From contig CM047431.1 in NCBI GenBank assembly GCA_026168455.1, positions 63,522,887 to 63,586,886 on the forward strand: a stretch of 64,000 bases of DNA. Direction: 5' to 3'. Positions 44,745 to 55,700 of the stretch are shown here, piece after piece (positions within the stretch are counted from its first letter, which is position 1; every line of letters begins with the position of its first letter). The notes below the pieces were generated by a model. The model ran no database searches and was not told where the DNA came from. It worked only from the letters and a program-made list of their open reading frames with translations. The translations under genes and the position numbers were made by a program. Origin of the DNA: Theocolax elegans (taxonomy: Eukaryota; Arthropoda; Insecta; Hymenoptera; Cerocephalidae).

Positions 44745-45565
44745 ATATATCCACTAGCGGAAAAATTTGGTTACTTGTAATGCAAGATCGTTTTACCAAA
44801 TGGATAGAACAGAGAGCTTTGAATAAAGCCACCGGAAAAGCTATTGCAAAAGTCATAAAAGAGCAAGTAATTCTCCGACACGGCTGCCCAAAAACTATAG
44901 TCAGCGATAATGGTAAACAATTTATTAGTAAAGAAGTAGAAGATTTATTAAAGAATCACGAAATTACACACCGAAAGACACCGCCATATACACCGCAATG
45001 TAATCCCGTGGAAAGAGCAAACCGTGTAATTAAAACTATAATTGCACAATATATAGAGAAAAATCAAACCAAGTGGGATAACCACCTACCTGAAATTGCC
45101 TTCGCATATAATACCGCTCACAGTGATTCTACTGGATTTTCCCCTGCATACCTGAATCATGGAAGAGAATTTACCATCCATCAACCAACAAGTAGTGCTA
45201 CTTGTAATACCGAAACTCGCATTAAGAGGATACACGACTCTAATGAATTTGCTAAAATAAATCTCGCCCAAAGTTTCCAAAAACAACAAAAGCACTACGA
45301 TCTTCGACGAAGAGCATGGACACCAAATATAGGTGATAAGGTATGGATGAAGACTTTTAAGCTGTCTAACAAAGCAGAAAAATTTAATGCAAAGCTAGCA
45401 CCTAAATTCGATGGACCGTACGTAGTAAAACGAAAAATATCACCAGTTATTTTTGATTTACAAAGAAATGGGCGAATAACTAAACATATTCACGTCAAAG
45501 ATATCAAGTCGCATTATGAAAACTCCGTAAACACCGTGATAATACCTATAGAAGCCGCAGGGTAG
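44745..45565 (+). pseudogene. Gypsy integrase fragment (catalytic core and C-terminus)
   Basis: Open without an ATG from ~44747 (TSGKIWLLV), with the first ATG at 44780, to TAG 45563-45565. Counting from that ATG, the catalytic triad is D3 (MQDRFTKW), D43 (VSDNGKQF) and E78 (NPVERANR): DD35E spacing. The segment WDNHLPEIAFAYNTA is typical of Gypsy integrases. The C-terminus has GDKVWMKT and the GPY/F-like GPYVVKRKISPVIFDL. The zinc finger, RNase H and everything upstream are gone. The frame is intact to its natural stop, followed by a polypurine tract and LTR. It is a truncated relic of a second Gypsy element, differing in strand and LTR from the first. Confidence 0.85.
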
Positions 45566-45779
45566 CTGTTACATTAAAATAAAAAGACTCTTACAACTCA
45601 ACCCACACACAGGAACCATTCGTCATGTAGGACCACTTCGAGCGGTAAATTTAATTTTTTTTTTCACACTTTCAATGCGTTATATTTATACTCTTAATTT
45701 TATTTTGTAGGGTTATATATATATTTTTTTTTTAAGAATAAAAATTACCGAATTTTTACTCTCCGAAGAAAGAGGGGAA
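45566..45779 (+). other. Gypsy remnant 3' untranslated segment and polypurine tract
   Basis: Short non-coding stretch between the integrase stop and the LTR. It ends in GAAGAAAGAGGGGAA (45765-45779), a polypurine tract placed exactly where plus-strand priming occurs, directly before the LTR TGT. Confidence 0.75.
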
Positions 45780-46948
45780 TGTGACGTGTGATAAACACAC
45801 GCACTAGTATTGCGTAAAATTATTTTATAAATTGTTAATATATTATATAATAATAATAAGTACGTAGTATAGTAAGATAGCTTCGCGATAGACACGTGCC
45901 GTTAAACGCGAGTTCAACGACCGCGCTATAAATAGATTAGAGTCATTGACCGACTCCCCACTACTGTGCCTACTCGCCAGTTCATTGACCCCGTCCGGAG
46001 TGGGGGGACAGGCGTTATACGCATGCGCGCTCTCGTAGAATCGGGTATATAAGGCGCACCGAAACCACCAGTAGGCAGTCTGCAACTGGACGACAGATCG
46101 GACTGGCCGTGAGCACACGACCAGCCGCTTTCTCCGACCTAGTGCAGCAACGGTGGTTACGTTCGTGAGCACACGTTCGTAAACACGGTTACCGTATACC
46201 GTACCGACCGTTACCGTAACCGCATCCTACCATAGGCACCTCGTGAGCACACGTGGTGTCTAATCCTGTCCGTATCCTCGTGAGCACACGTGGATTATCC
46301 CGACCGCACCCTCGTGAGCACACGTGGTGTCTAATCCTGTCCGTATCCTCGTGAGCACACGTGGATTATCCCGACCGCACCCTCGTGAGCACACGTGGGT
46401 TATCCTGACCGTATCCTCGTGAGCACACGTGGATTATCCCGACCGTATCTTCGTGAGCACACGTAGATTATCCCGACCGCACCCTCGTGAGCACACGTGG
46501 GTTATCCTGACCGTATCCTCGTGAGCACACGTGGATTATCCCGACCGTATCTTCGTGAGCACACGTAGATTATCCCGACCGCACCCTCGTGAGCACACGT
46601 GGATTATCCCGACCGCACCTCCGTGAACATACATACTAGCCCGAACCGTAGTGCCGTACGAGCATACACGATAACCGTTAGTTGCGTCCGTTTAGGAAAC
46701 TAGTTATAAGACAGCGTAATAATTAAGTATTTTGTCTTGATTTGATTACAGAATAATTAGCTATTTCACCCGACCAAGACCAGGCGGGCTGGCAACATTT
46801 ACATTATATCTTTGTTATTTTTTTATATCTGTACATAGTCTTAATAATAATTAGTTTTTATTATAAATAGTGATACTTTATTTCAAATTCCTTAAAAACC
46901 TGAATCCTGGAATCTGAGCAAGGTCCGGCAAAGATTCACTCCATTACA
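45780..46948 (+). repeat. 3' LTR of the second Gypsy remnant
   Basis: Begins TGTGACGTGTG after the polypurine tract and, as proposed, ends TCCATTACA at 46948, where X-family sequence resumes soon after. It contains GCATGCGCGC near 46021, a TATA box TATATAAGG at 46046-46054, an initiator-like GGCAGTCTGC ~25 bp downstream, and then a 34-bp minisatellite in the transcribed part. No 5' LTR is present, so target duplication cannot be checked. Confidence 0.7.
46241..46640 (+). repeat. 34-bp minisatellite with CACGTG in each unit
   Basis: TCGTGAGCACACGTGGATTA-type units start at 46241, 46278, 46312, 46349, 46383, 46417, 46451, 46485, 46519, 46553 and 46587, with a degenerate unit at 46621. Steps are 34 bp, with 37 bp for two units that read GGTGTCTAATCCTGTCC. 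Most units carry the E-box palindrome CACGTG; two carry CACGTA. Isolated relatives at 46108 and 46162 suggest the seed lay at the start of the leader. Units alternate in pairs, so growth was by dimer or larger blocks. Confidence 0.92.
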
Positions 46949-46959
46949 AAATTTTATAG

Positions 46960-47720
46960 AACTATTTATATAATTTTAGTGGCATATAAATAAAAACCTG
47001 TTTCTTCCTTTTCTCCCATAATTCGTAATTTGCACCCTCTTTCAAAATTTGCGTTTTAATCCATAATTATATCCAATTTATTTCTTCCTTTAGTTACAGA
47101 GCCCATATATTTATCTTGATTATTTATTATAATCAAATTCATTCCTTAGAAAATCTTCTGTTTCTAATAAATACATACTTGTTTATTTAGAATATTGTGT
47201 TATATAAATATAAATTATCTACACACTTATATATCCATACAATGTTGAAATATTAATTTAAAATATATTTAAATTAAATGCTCCTAAATTAATAGTTTTT
47301 GAAAATCTATACAAATATAATTCGTATTTTATATTGCCACTGTAAAAATTTGAATTTTCTTTTGCCTATACTGTTTATAATAGAATTATCTTAAAAATGC
47401 AATAATTAATATTTTTAATTTTTAACTCATTGTATATATCATATGGATATTTGGAAAAGTGTATGTTATACTTGATTAATATTTATTTAATCTTCAAACA
47501 ATTTTGCATCTGTATTTAAAGCATTACATTGCATTTTCGATCCGTTCGTTTTTATATTATTGAGTATACGTTTAAACATTTTATGAGTGTTATCAAGAAT
47601 GAGTAAACTAATACAGATTCTTTCAAGTTATGTTCACAACTTTTTTTGCGCAAGGAAAAAATACATATATATTATGTATTCTTGAAAAAACAATTTTAAA
47701 ATATATATATATTATATAAA
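46960..47720 (+). repeat. Repeat X copy 4 (3' part)
   Basis: Matches the second half of X copy 2 from TTTAGTGGCATATAAATAAA through TGCGCAAGGAAAAAATACAT to TTCTTGAAAAAACAA. It ends at CGGCGG-type sequence (ATTCCGCCG, 47721-47730) next to a CA/CG-rich microsatellite. Orientation is opposite to copy 5 at 42988-43440. Confidence 0.78.
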
Positions 47721-47728
47721 TATTCCGC

Positions 47729-47800
47729 CGCACACACACACACACACACGCACGCACGCACGCACGCACCCACACACACACACCCACATACATACATATA
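47729..47800. repeat. CA/CGCA microsatellite
   Basis: CACACACA followed by CGCACGCACGCACGCACC and more CACACA, grading into CATACATATATATACAT. The last ACAT is the target duplication of the solo LTR that follows. Confidence 0.92.
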
Positions 47801-47807
47801 TATACAT

Positions 47808-49272
47808 TGTCACGGTGCACTGGGGATCAGGGTGCACGTGAATAATTACAGCTTTTTTAAACAATATATAACGACACGGTATGTATTCAACAAGTTTACA
47901 ATAACATGAGGAGGGGTGCCAGCCGCGTTTTCCCGATTTCAGTTCCCGGGTGTCGGCTCCGCTGCCGACCTCGCGGTACGCTGTATACTACGAAAATTAG
48001 GGGGTAGGGGAAGGGAAGGAGGGACGGAGTCTCGCACACACAACACAGGTACCCGGTGGTACCTATAGCAGCAAAATGTAGCGATCACCAACCTGGATAC
48101 GGCGAGGGCCGGAAGATCGTCGGGATCTCACTATCACACGTTCGCTATCTCTCTCTCGCACTTATCTCACACGATGGTTGGCAGCTACGGCGGTTTGGCG
48201 GTTTTCGCTATCGTACGGGACGAAGGACCGAAGAGCTCTGACTCTCGTAGCTCGCGAGAGCCGTGGTTCGGTCTGCGCGCATGCGCGTTACGTTCAGTAT
48301 GCACGGTACATCGATCTCGCATCGAGCGGGCGAGTCGATTACAGCAGTGTTCAGGTTGTATCAGTGCAAGTCAGATGTATGGTGTTTGTTGACCTGGTGC
48401 AGTGTACATCTCGGCGATGCTGTAGGACTTCCTCCTGGGTAATTATTACGTCGTTCCGTCTTGCTTATCTCAACTAATTGGTACGGCGTGAGTTTCAGGT
48501 ACGAAGCTCACCCGCCGCTGCATTGCTGCCCGACGCCGCCTCGATCATCTCTCCACGACGACGACGTACCAGAACGACCGGTCCCAGGTCTTCAACTACT
48601 CCAGGTAATTCCTTCAGTGTTGGGGTCACGCTAGTGTGCGTGTTCAGGTGTTTAGTATTTTACAAGGTCTGCTGTACACGTTGTTTGTGTACAGCAACCT
48701 AACCTCTTTGTCCTATACTTTCCTTGTACAGCTGTAGTGATTATATACAGCTGTACACGTATTCCCTTGTCTTTGTCTTCTGCCGATTGCTGTTGATCCT
48801 CTTCCTTGCTCCTTACCCTCTTAATGCGTATTTGCTCTTATTAAGTGTAAAGTTTACAGCTGTATCTTGCTTGGCGTTGGCGGTTCTTCTTTTTCCTGCC
48901 TGGTTACTATCTCATCGCCCTGACTGCTGCACTGCAGAGCTGAGGAGTGTCCTCTAGGCTCATTCATCGACAGCCTCCCTTGATCCATCTATGCTGCTGA
49001 GTTAGAACCGGAGGAGCCTTCCTGATTTCTATGCTCGCCCAGGACTTCCTCGCCAGGATCACCTAGTGCTTCGGCTGCATGTGTGTGTTGCGCTTGGGGT
49101 GGGGTTATTAGACTGTGAGGGTAGGTAGGATGTAGCTGATGTGCGGGTAGGTAGCTAGAGAAGAGTATATGGGTAGGTAGGTGTAGCTAGGGACTCGTGT
49201 AGCTTGTACGGGTAGGTAGGTGTTTAGGGGTTTCTCAGCTCGCCTTTGACATGTGCAAAGCACATTGTCACA
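47808..49272. mobile_element. Solo LTR, ACAT target duplication
   Basis: Starts TGTCACGGTGCAC and ends CACATTGTCACA, flanked by ACAT at 47804-47807 and 49273-49276. TGT...ACA termini with a perfect 4-bp duplication and no internal genes define a 1465-bp solo LTR, probably Gypsy. It is GC-richer than its surroundings, with a GCGCGCATGCGCG palindrome near 48279 followed by an initiator-like GTTCAGTATGC. The 3' part repeats GGGTAGGTAGG. Small open frames (60-99 residues) inside are overlapping and unsupported. No similarity to the other two LTR types beyond the ends was noticed. Confidence 0.75.
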
Positions 49273-49282
49273 ACATATATAT

Positions 49283-49798
49283 GGGCTATTTCACGTCAAG
49301 TGGTACGATGAAAATTTTAAATCGCTCCAAAATTTGAGAACAGGCTGGAAACATCTTTCAGAACATACAAAAAAAATTTAAGTTTAAAAAATAATTTGCA
49401 TAAGAGTTATTCAACCATGAAAAGTGGAAATTTTTTAATTTTTTGGAAAAATTACTATATTTAAAGTCATTTATTTTAAAATCGATTGATTTTTTTGAAA
49501 AAACATTACAAACAACTTTTGTTTAAATTAATCTTTAGAACTTATCTACCCTGGTTACAATTCTTAATTTTAAAATCTCGAAGAGATAGAACACCCGGAC
49601 ATATTGAATATAAAAAAAAAAAAAACCATGCCACAATCGATTTTAATCTAACACCTCTCAGGTTCAGATTTTTCGCGAGTTTTCGAATGGTTTGGGTTAG
49701 ATTATTGGCCAAGACCGCTGGTGTAAGTTATGCCTCATAAACCTCATAAAATCACTAATTTTCACGTATTTTAGGACATAACTTACACCAGCGGTGTA

Positions 49799-49847
<49 letters not shown>

Positions 49848-50800
49848 TAATGAACAATTAACTTACCAAAAATAGTAAAGTGCATATGTTTAATTGTAGT
49901 ATTTAGTAAAAACCTATTAAAATTTTAGATTATTTTAAACGGATCTAAATAGAACTTCACCTCCTAAAATTAATTTATTTAATGACGAAGGGTCATCGCC
50001 AACAGTTCTATATGTCATTAGTATTTTGTACTTTTAGAGTAATAAAACTTTCTTCTTAATTAAATTAATTCTTGTATTAGTTTTAAAGAATTATTTATAA
50101 CATTTTAGCGGCATATAAATAAAAACCTGTTTCTTCCATTTCTCCCATAATTCATAATTGGCACCCTCTTTCAAAATTTACGTTTTAATCCACAATTATA
50201 TCCAATTTATTTTTTCCTTTAGTTACAGACCCCATATATTTATTTTAATTATTATAAACAAAGGCATTCCTTAAATAACCTTTTGTTTCTAATAAATACA
50301 TACTTGTTTATTTAAGATATTGTTTTATATAAATATACGTAATCTACTTACTTATATATCCATACAATTTTTAAATTTTGATTTGAATAATATTTAAATT
50401 AAATGCTACTAAAATAATAATTTTCGAAAAACTTTTCAAATGTAATTCGTATTTTATATTGCCACTGTTAAAATTTGAATTTTCTTTTGCCATTACTGTT
50501 TATAATAGAATTATCTTAAAAATGCAATAATTAATGTATTTAATTTTTAACTTATTGTATATATCACATATGGATATTTGGAAAAGTGTATGTTATACTT
50601 GATTAGTATTTATTTTATCTTCGAAAAATTGTGCATTTTTTTTTAAAACATTACATTAAATTTTAGGTCCGTTTTTATTTTATGAGTTTTATCAAGAATA
50701 AGTAAACTAATAGACATTCTTTCAAGTTATATTCACAACTTTTTTTTGCGCACGGAAAAAATACATATATTATCTATTCTTGAAAAAACAAATTTAAAAA
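49283..50800 (+). repeat. Repeat X copy 2 (full-length-like)
   Basis: Starts GGGCTATTTCACGTCAAGTG and ends TTCTTGAAAAAACAAATTT. It includes the palindromic GGTGTAAGTTATG...ATAACTTACACC (49719-49794), an AT microsatellite (49800-49843) and otherwise AT-rich unique sequence shared with copy 1. An 84-residue frame at 49486-49740 is partly shared with copy 3 but broken in copy 1, so coding is not supported. Copy 3 starts only ~17 bp after its end. Confidence 0.8.
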
Positions 50801-50816
50801 ATATATATATATATAT

Positions 50817-51312
50817 GGGCTATTTCGCGTCAAGTGGTACGATGAAAATTTTAAATCGTTCCAAAATTTGAGAATTGGCTGGAAATATCTTCCAGAAGAT
50901 AGAAAAAAATTTTTAGGTTTTAAAAATAATTTGCTTAAGAGTTATTCGACCATGAAAAGTGGAAATTTTTCAAATTATTAGAAAAAATATTATATATAAA
51001 GCCATTTATCTCAAAATCTATTGATTTTTTTGAAAAAACATTATAAACAACTTTTGTTCAAAATAATCTTTAGAACTTATCTATCTGGGTTACAATTCTT
51101 AATTTTAAAAGCTCGAAGAGATAGAACGCCCGGAAATATTGAATATCAAAAAGGCGACCACGCCACAATCGATTTTGATCTAACACCGCTTAAAAATCAC
51201 ATTTTTCGAGAGCTTTCGAATGGCGGTGGTTAGCTTATTGGCCAAGACCGCTGTTGTAAGTTATGCCTCATAAACATCATAAAATCACTGATTTTCATGT
51301 ATTTTAGGGCAT
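50817..51312 (+). repeat. Repeat X copy 3 (5' part)
   Basis: GGGCTATTTCGCGTCAAGTG, then ~490 bp parallel to copy 2 up to ATTTTAGGGCATAAC. There it stops against a CA/CG-rich microsatellite instead of the hairpin's second arm. It lies head-to-tail with copy 2. Confidence 0.78.
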
Positions 51313-51462
51313 AACACATAAACAAATACACTCACGCACGCACACGCGCGCACGCACACACACGCACACACACACACACACGCACGCACGCACCCACGCA
51401 CGCACGCATGCACGCACACAAACACATACACACACACACACACACACACATACACGCACGCA

Positions 51463-51494
<32 letters not shown>

Positions 51495-51558
51495 TATATA
51501 TGACATATATATATATATATATATAACATATATATATGTTGAATCCTGAATTCTTAGA

Positions 51559-51589
<31 letters not shown>

Positions 51590-51690
51590 AAATATTTATA
51601 TATTATAGAGAGATATATACACATATGTTATATAGTTATTTAGGTGAAAGACCCCCCCCCCCCACCTTGACCCCCCCCCCTCCAAATAAC
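51313..51690. repeat. Microsatellite cluster: CA/CGCA, AT, CGG and poly-C
   Basis: Mixed CA and CGCA repeats (~51325-51495), AT repeats (51496-51538), (CGG)9 at 51561-51589, and two C runs near 51652-51663 and 51671-51681. The CGG run is followed by AAATATTTATATATTAT, like the CGGCGGAATATTTATATAAT found at 43027 and, inverted, at 47705-47730, where only two CGG units exist. Confidence 0.9.
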
Positions 51691-51844
51691 GTAGATATCG
51701 ATCACTTTTACGTTATTTTTGAAAGTTGAAAATCACATTATTTAAAAAAAATTCATATATATTATGTATGTTTTTGTTTTATTATTTTTTTATATTATAA
51801 AATATTTTATTATAATATAATATATAATATATCATTTATTTCAG

Positions 51845-52316
51845 TACGGTGTCCAAATCCGATATGCGAGAGGCCATTTCATAACGCGAAAGCGTTATAT
51901 GGGCACTTAAGCCGAAGCAAAGAGTGCCGAAAAGTTAGTATTTTAAATTCATAAATATATATTATATTAAAAGAATAAAATGAAATGATATATATTTTTT
52001 TACAGTGTTATCAGAAATCTGGCAGCAAAAAGTAAGGTATGTTTATTCTAAAAGTAAATTATTTAGTACGGTGTGACCGATAATACATACATTGATTTTT
52101 CAGTCCCTGATGAGGAGCATCAGCGATCTCTAATCTTCGGACAACATATTTGGGGTGAGTAGATTTTTGGTGCAGGGGGGCAGTCAGATTGCTTTATTAA
52201 TAATTTGTTTTTATGGTTACTTAGTGTTTTTATTTTTATATTTTTTATTTTTATTTTTATAGATTCTTCGGGGGTATTTATAAGTAGGAGCAATCTGATT
52301 GCCCATATAATTGACT
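51845..52316 (+). pseudogene. Spliced-gene fragment with zinc-finger-like exon
   Basis: Four intervals have splice signals on both sides: 51845-51933 (TTTCAG before, GTTAGT after), 52006-52031 (TTTACAG, GTAAGG), 52104-52154 (TTTTTCAG, GTGAGT) and 52263-52316 (TTTATAG, GTAAGA). The first reads CPNPICERPFHNAKALYGHL then SRSKEC, a C-x4-C...H...C finger-like pattern. The third and fourth join in phase to give PDEEHQRSLIFGQHIW then DSSGVFISRSNLIAHIID. The small second exon does not keep the frame between the first and third, so the gene is broken or the exon call is wrong. No start or end is seen. The family is unrecognised; it could be a transposase or a captured host gene. Confidence 0.35.
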
Positions 52317-52329
52317 GTAAGACCGATAA

Positions 52330-52788
52330 AAATATTAATTAATTTATTTGATAATACATACATATAGACATTTACGAACGATAGATCCATTTTTCAAATA
52401 ACCGGCGACTAGGTCTCATACGTCGCACTCTGGCTGGTGGTTTTTCCCACCACCAGATGGAGACGACTATATCTCTACACTCGTTGTAGAGATCGTCATC
52501 TCTTTTCTATATATATAGCCGCAGAACATCTTGCTGGCGTCGCGGTTCATCTTGCGACAGGCGTCTAAGGTAAGATCTCCAGTTCCTTACTGAGGTTTGC
52601 AAACTGGAGATCGAGGACGAAACGCCTTTAATTGTTTTTAATAAAGGCCGTGCTCAGGGAAATTCCACCAACCATAGTGGACAAAGAGTACAAAGAGCCT
52701 ACTTTATTCTAAAAGTAAATTATTTAGTTCGGTGTGACCGATAATACATACATATAGACATTTACAAACGATAGATTCATTTTTCAAA
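52330..52788. other. Hairpin-rich segment between short direct repeats
   Basis: CTGGTGGTTTTTCCCACCAC (stem 8, ~52434-52455), ATCTCTACACTCGTTGTAGA (extended by GAGACGAC/GTCATCTC, 52460-52502) and GATCTCCAGTT...AACTGGAGATC (52575-52612) are clear hairpins. TATATATATAG at 52509-52518 and CTAAGGTAAGATC (donor-like) at 52566-52577 could belong to a promoter and first exon; AATAAA lies at 52640. TCTAAAAGTAAATTATTTAG plus TACGGTGTGACCGATAATAC occurs at ~52042 and again (one change) at ~52708, and CATACATATAGACATTTACG at ~52351 recurs near 52750. An unidentified insertion or duplication is implied. Confidence 0.45.
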
Positions 52789-55700
52789 AGCTATTACTGT
52801 TTTGTCTATGCTTTTTCCTATAAACACTGGCCTAGGAAAAAAAGGGACCACTATTTCATTAGGCTCGTACAAAATATGCTCAAGGACAATATACCATCTT
52901 AAAATAGTTTAAAGTGCAATTTTTTTTTCTTTTGCTATATAGTGTCACTAAACTTAAATTTTATTTACTTTGAAACCCCCTAAAGGTGTTCCACATATGC
53001 CTATCATGTAACAAAAGCTATTCCTTTTTTGTCTACGCGTTTTCCGATAAACACTTGTCTAGGAAAAAAAGGAACCCCTATTTCATTAGGCTCGTATAAA
53101 ATATACTCTAGGATAATATACCAGCTTAAAAGAGTTTATACAACCATTTCTTTTTTTTCTGCTATATAGTGTCACTAAACTTAAATTTTATAAACTTTGA
53201 AACCCCCTAAAGGTGTTCCACATATGCCTATCCTGTGTCAACAGCTACTCCTTTCTTGCCATAGCGTATTCCTATAATCTCTGGCCTAGGAAACAAAGGA
53301 ACCCCTATTTCATTAGGCTCGTACAAAATATACTCTAGGATAATATACCAGCTTAAAAGAGTTTATACAGCAATTTCTTTTTCTTCTGCTATATAGTGTC
53401 ACTAAACTTAAATTTTATTTACTTTTAAACCCCCTTAAGGTGTTCCACATAGGCCTATCATGTAACAAAAGCTATTCCTCTTTTGTCTACGCGTTTTCTA
53501 TAAACACTTGGCTAGGAAAAAAAGGAACCCCTATTTCATTAGGCTCGTATAAAATATATTCTAGGATAATATACCAGCTTAAAAGAGTTTATACAGCAAT
53601 TTCTTTTTCTTCTGCTATATAGTGTCACTAAACTTAAATTTTATTTACTTTGAAACCCCTAAAGGTGTTCCACATATGACTATCCTGTGTCAAACAAGGA
53701 ACAAAAGGAACACCTATTTTATTAGACTCGTACAAAATATGCTCAAGGATAATATGCCAGATTAAAAGAGTTTATACTGCAATTTCTTTTTCTTCTGCTA
53801 TGTTGCGACACTAAACTTGAATTTTATTTACTTTTAAACCCACTTAAGGTGTACCACATAGGCATATCATGTAACAAAAACTATTCCTTTTTTGTCTACG
53901 CGTTTTCCTATAAACACTGGCCTAGGAAAAAAAGGAACCCCTATTTCATTAGGCTCGTAACAAAATATGCTCAAGGATAATATACCAGCTTAAAAGAGTT
54001 TATGCTGCAATTTCTTTTTTTCCTGCTATATTGTGTGACTAAACTTGAATTTTATTTACTTTGAAACCCGCTTAAGGTGTTCCACATATGCCTATCCTGT
54101 GTCAACAGCTACTCCTTCCTTGCCATAGCGTATTCCTATAATCTCTGGCCTAGGAAACAAAGGAATCCCTATTTCATTAGGCTCGTACAAAATATACTCT
54201 AGGATAATATGCCAGCTTAAAAGAGTTAATAAAGCAATTTCTTTTTCTTCTGCTATATAGTGTCACTAAACTTGAAGTTTATTTACTTTGAAACCCGCTT
54301 AAGGTGCACCACATAAGCCTATCCTGTGTCAAAAGCTATTCCTCTTTTGTCTACGCGTTTTCCTATAAACACTGGCCTAGGAAAAAAAGGAACCCCTATT
54401 TCATTAGGCTCGTAACAAAATATGCTCAAGGATAATATGCCAGATTAAAAGAGTTTATACTGCAATTTCTTTTTCTTCTGCTATGTTGCGACACTAAACT
54501 TGAATTTTATTTACTTTTAAACCCCCTTAAGGTGTTCCACATAGGCCTATCATGTAACAAAAGCTATTCCTCTTTTGTCTACGCGTTTTCTATAAACACT
54601 TGCCTAGGAAAAAAAGGAACCCCTATTTCATTAGGCTTGTACAAAATATACTCTAGGATAATATACCAGCTTAAAAGAGTTTATACAGCAATTTCTTTTT
54701 CTTCTGCTATATAGTGTCACTAAATTTAAATTTTATATACTTTGAAGCCCCTAAAGGTGTTCCACATATGCCTATCATGTAACAAAAGCTATTCCTTTTT
54801 GTCTACGCGTTTTCCTATAAACACTTGCCTAGGATAAAAAGGAACCCCTATTTCATTAGGTTCGTACAAAATATGCTCAAGGATAATATACCAGATTAAT
54901 ACTCTGATATCCCCTTAAGGTGCACCACATAGTCCTTTCCTGTGTCAAAAGCTATTCCTTTCTTGCCGAAGTGTTTTCCTATAATCACTGGCCTAGGAAA
55001 CAAAGGAACCCCTATTTCATTAGGCTCGCACAAAATATACTCTAGGATAATATACCAGCTTAAAAGAGTTTATACAGCAATTTCTTTTTCTTCTGCTATA
55101 TAGTGTCACTAAACTTAAATTTTATTTACTTTGAAACCCCTAAAGGTGTTCCACATATGCCTATCATGTAACAAAAGTTATTCCTCTTTTGTCTACGCGT
55201 TTTCCTATAAACACTTGCCTAGGAAAAAAAGGACCCCTATTACATTAGGCTCGTACAAAATATACTCTAGGATAATATACCAGCTTAAAAGAGTTTATAC
55301 AACCATTTCTTTTTTTTCTGCTATATAGTGTCACTAAACTTAAATTTTATAAACTTTGAAACCCCCTAAAGGTGTTCCACATATGCCTATCCTGTGTCAA
55401 CAGCTACTCCTTTCTTGCCATAGCGTATTCCTATAATCTCTGGCCTAGGAAACAAAGGAACCCCTATTTCATTAGGCTCGTACAAAATATACTCTAGGAT
55501 AATATACCAGCTTAAAAGAGTTTATACAGCAATTTCTTTTTCTTCTGCTATATAGTGTCACTAAACTTAAATTTTATTTACTTTTAAACCCCCTTAAGGT
55601 GTTCCACATAGGCCTATCATGTAACAAAAGCTATTCCTCTTTTGTCTACGCGTTTTCTATAAACACTTGCCTAGGAAAAAAAGGAACCCCTATTTCATTA

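Noticed and set aside
48056..48957. Protein-coding gene in the GC-rich block
   Set aside because: Only short overlapping frames without recognisable domains; the block is bounded by TGT...ACA ends and an ACAT duplication, so a solo LTR is the better explanation.
52107..52623. Hammerhead ribozyme (CTGATGAG at 52107 and GGACGAAAC at 52615)
   Set aside because: The two core halves are ~500 bp apart and neither has its partner at the required distance, so no hammerhead fold is possible.
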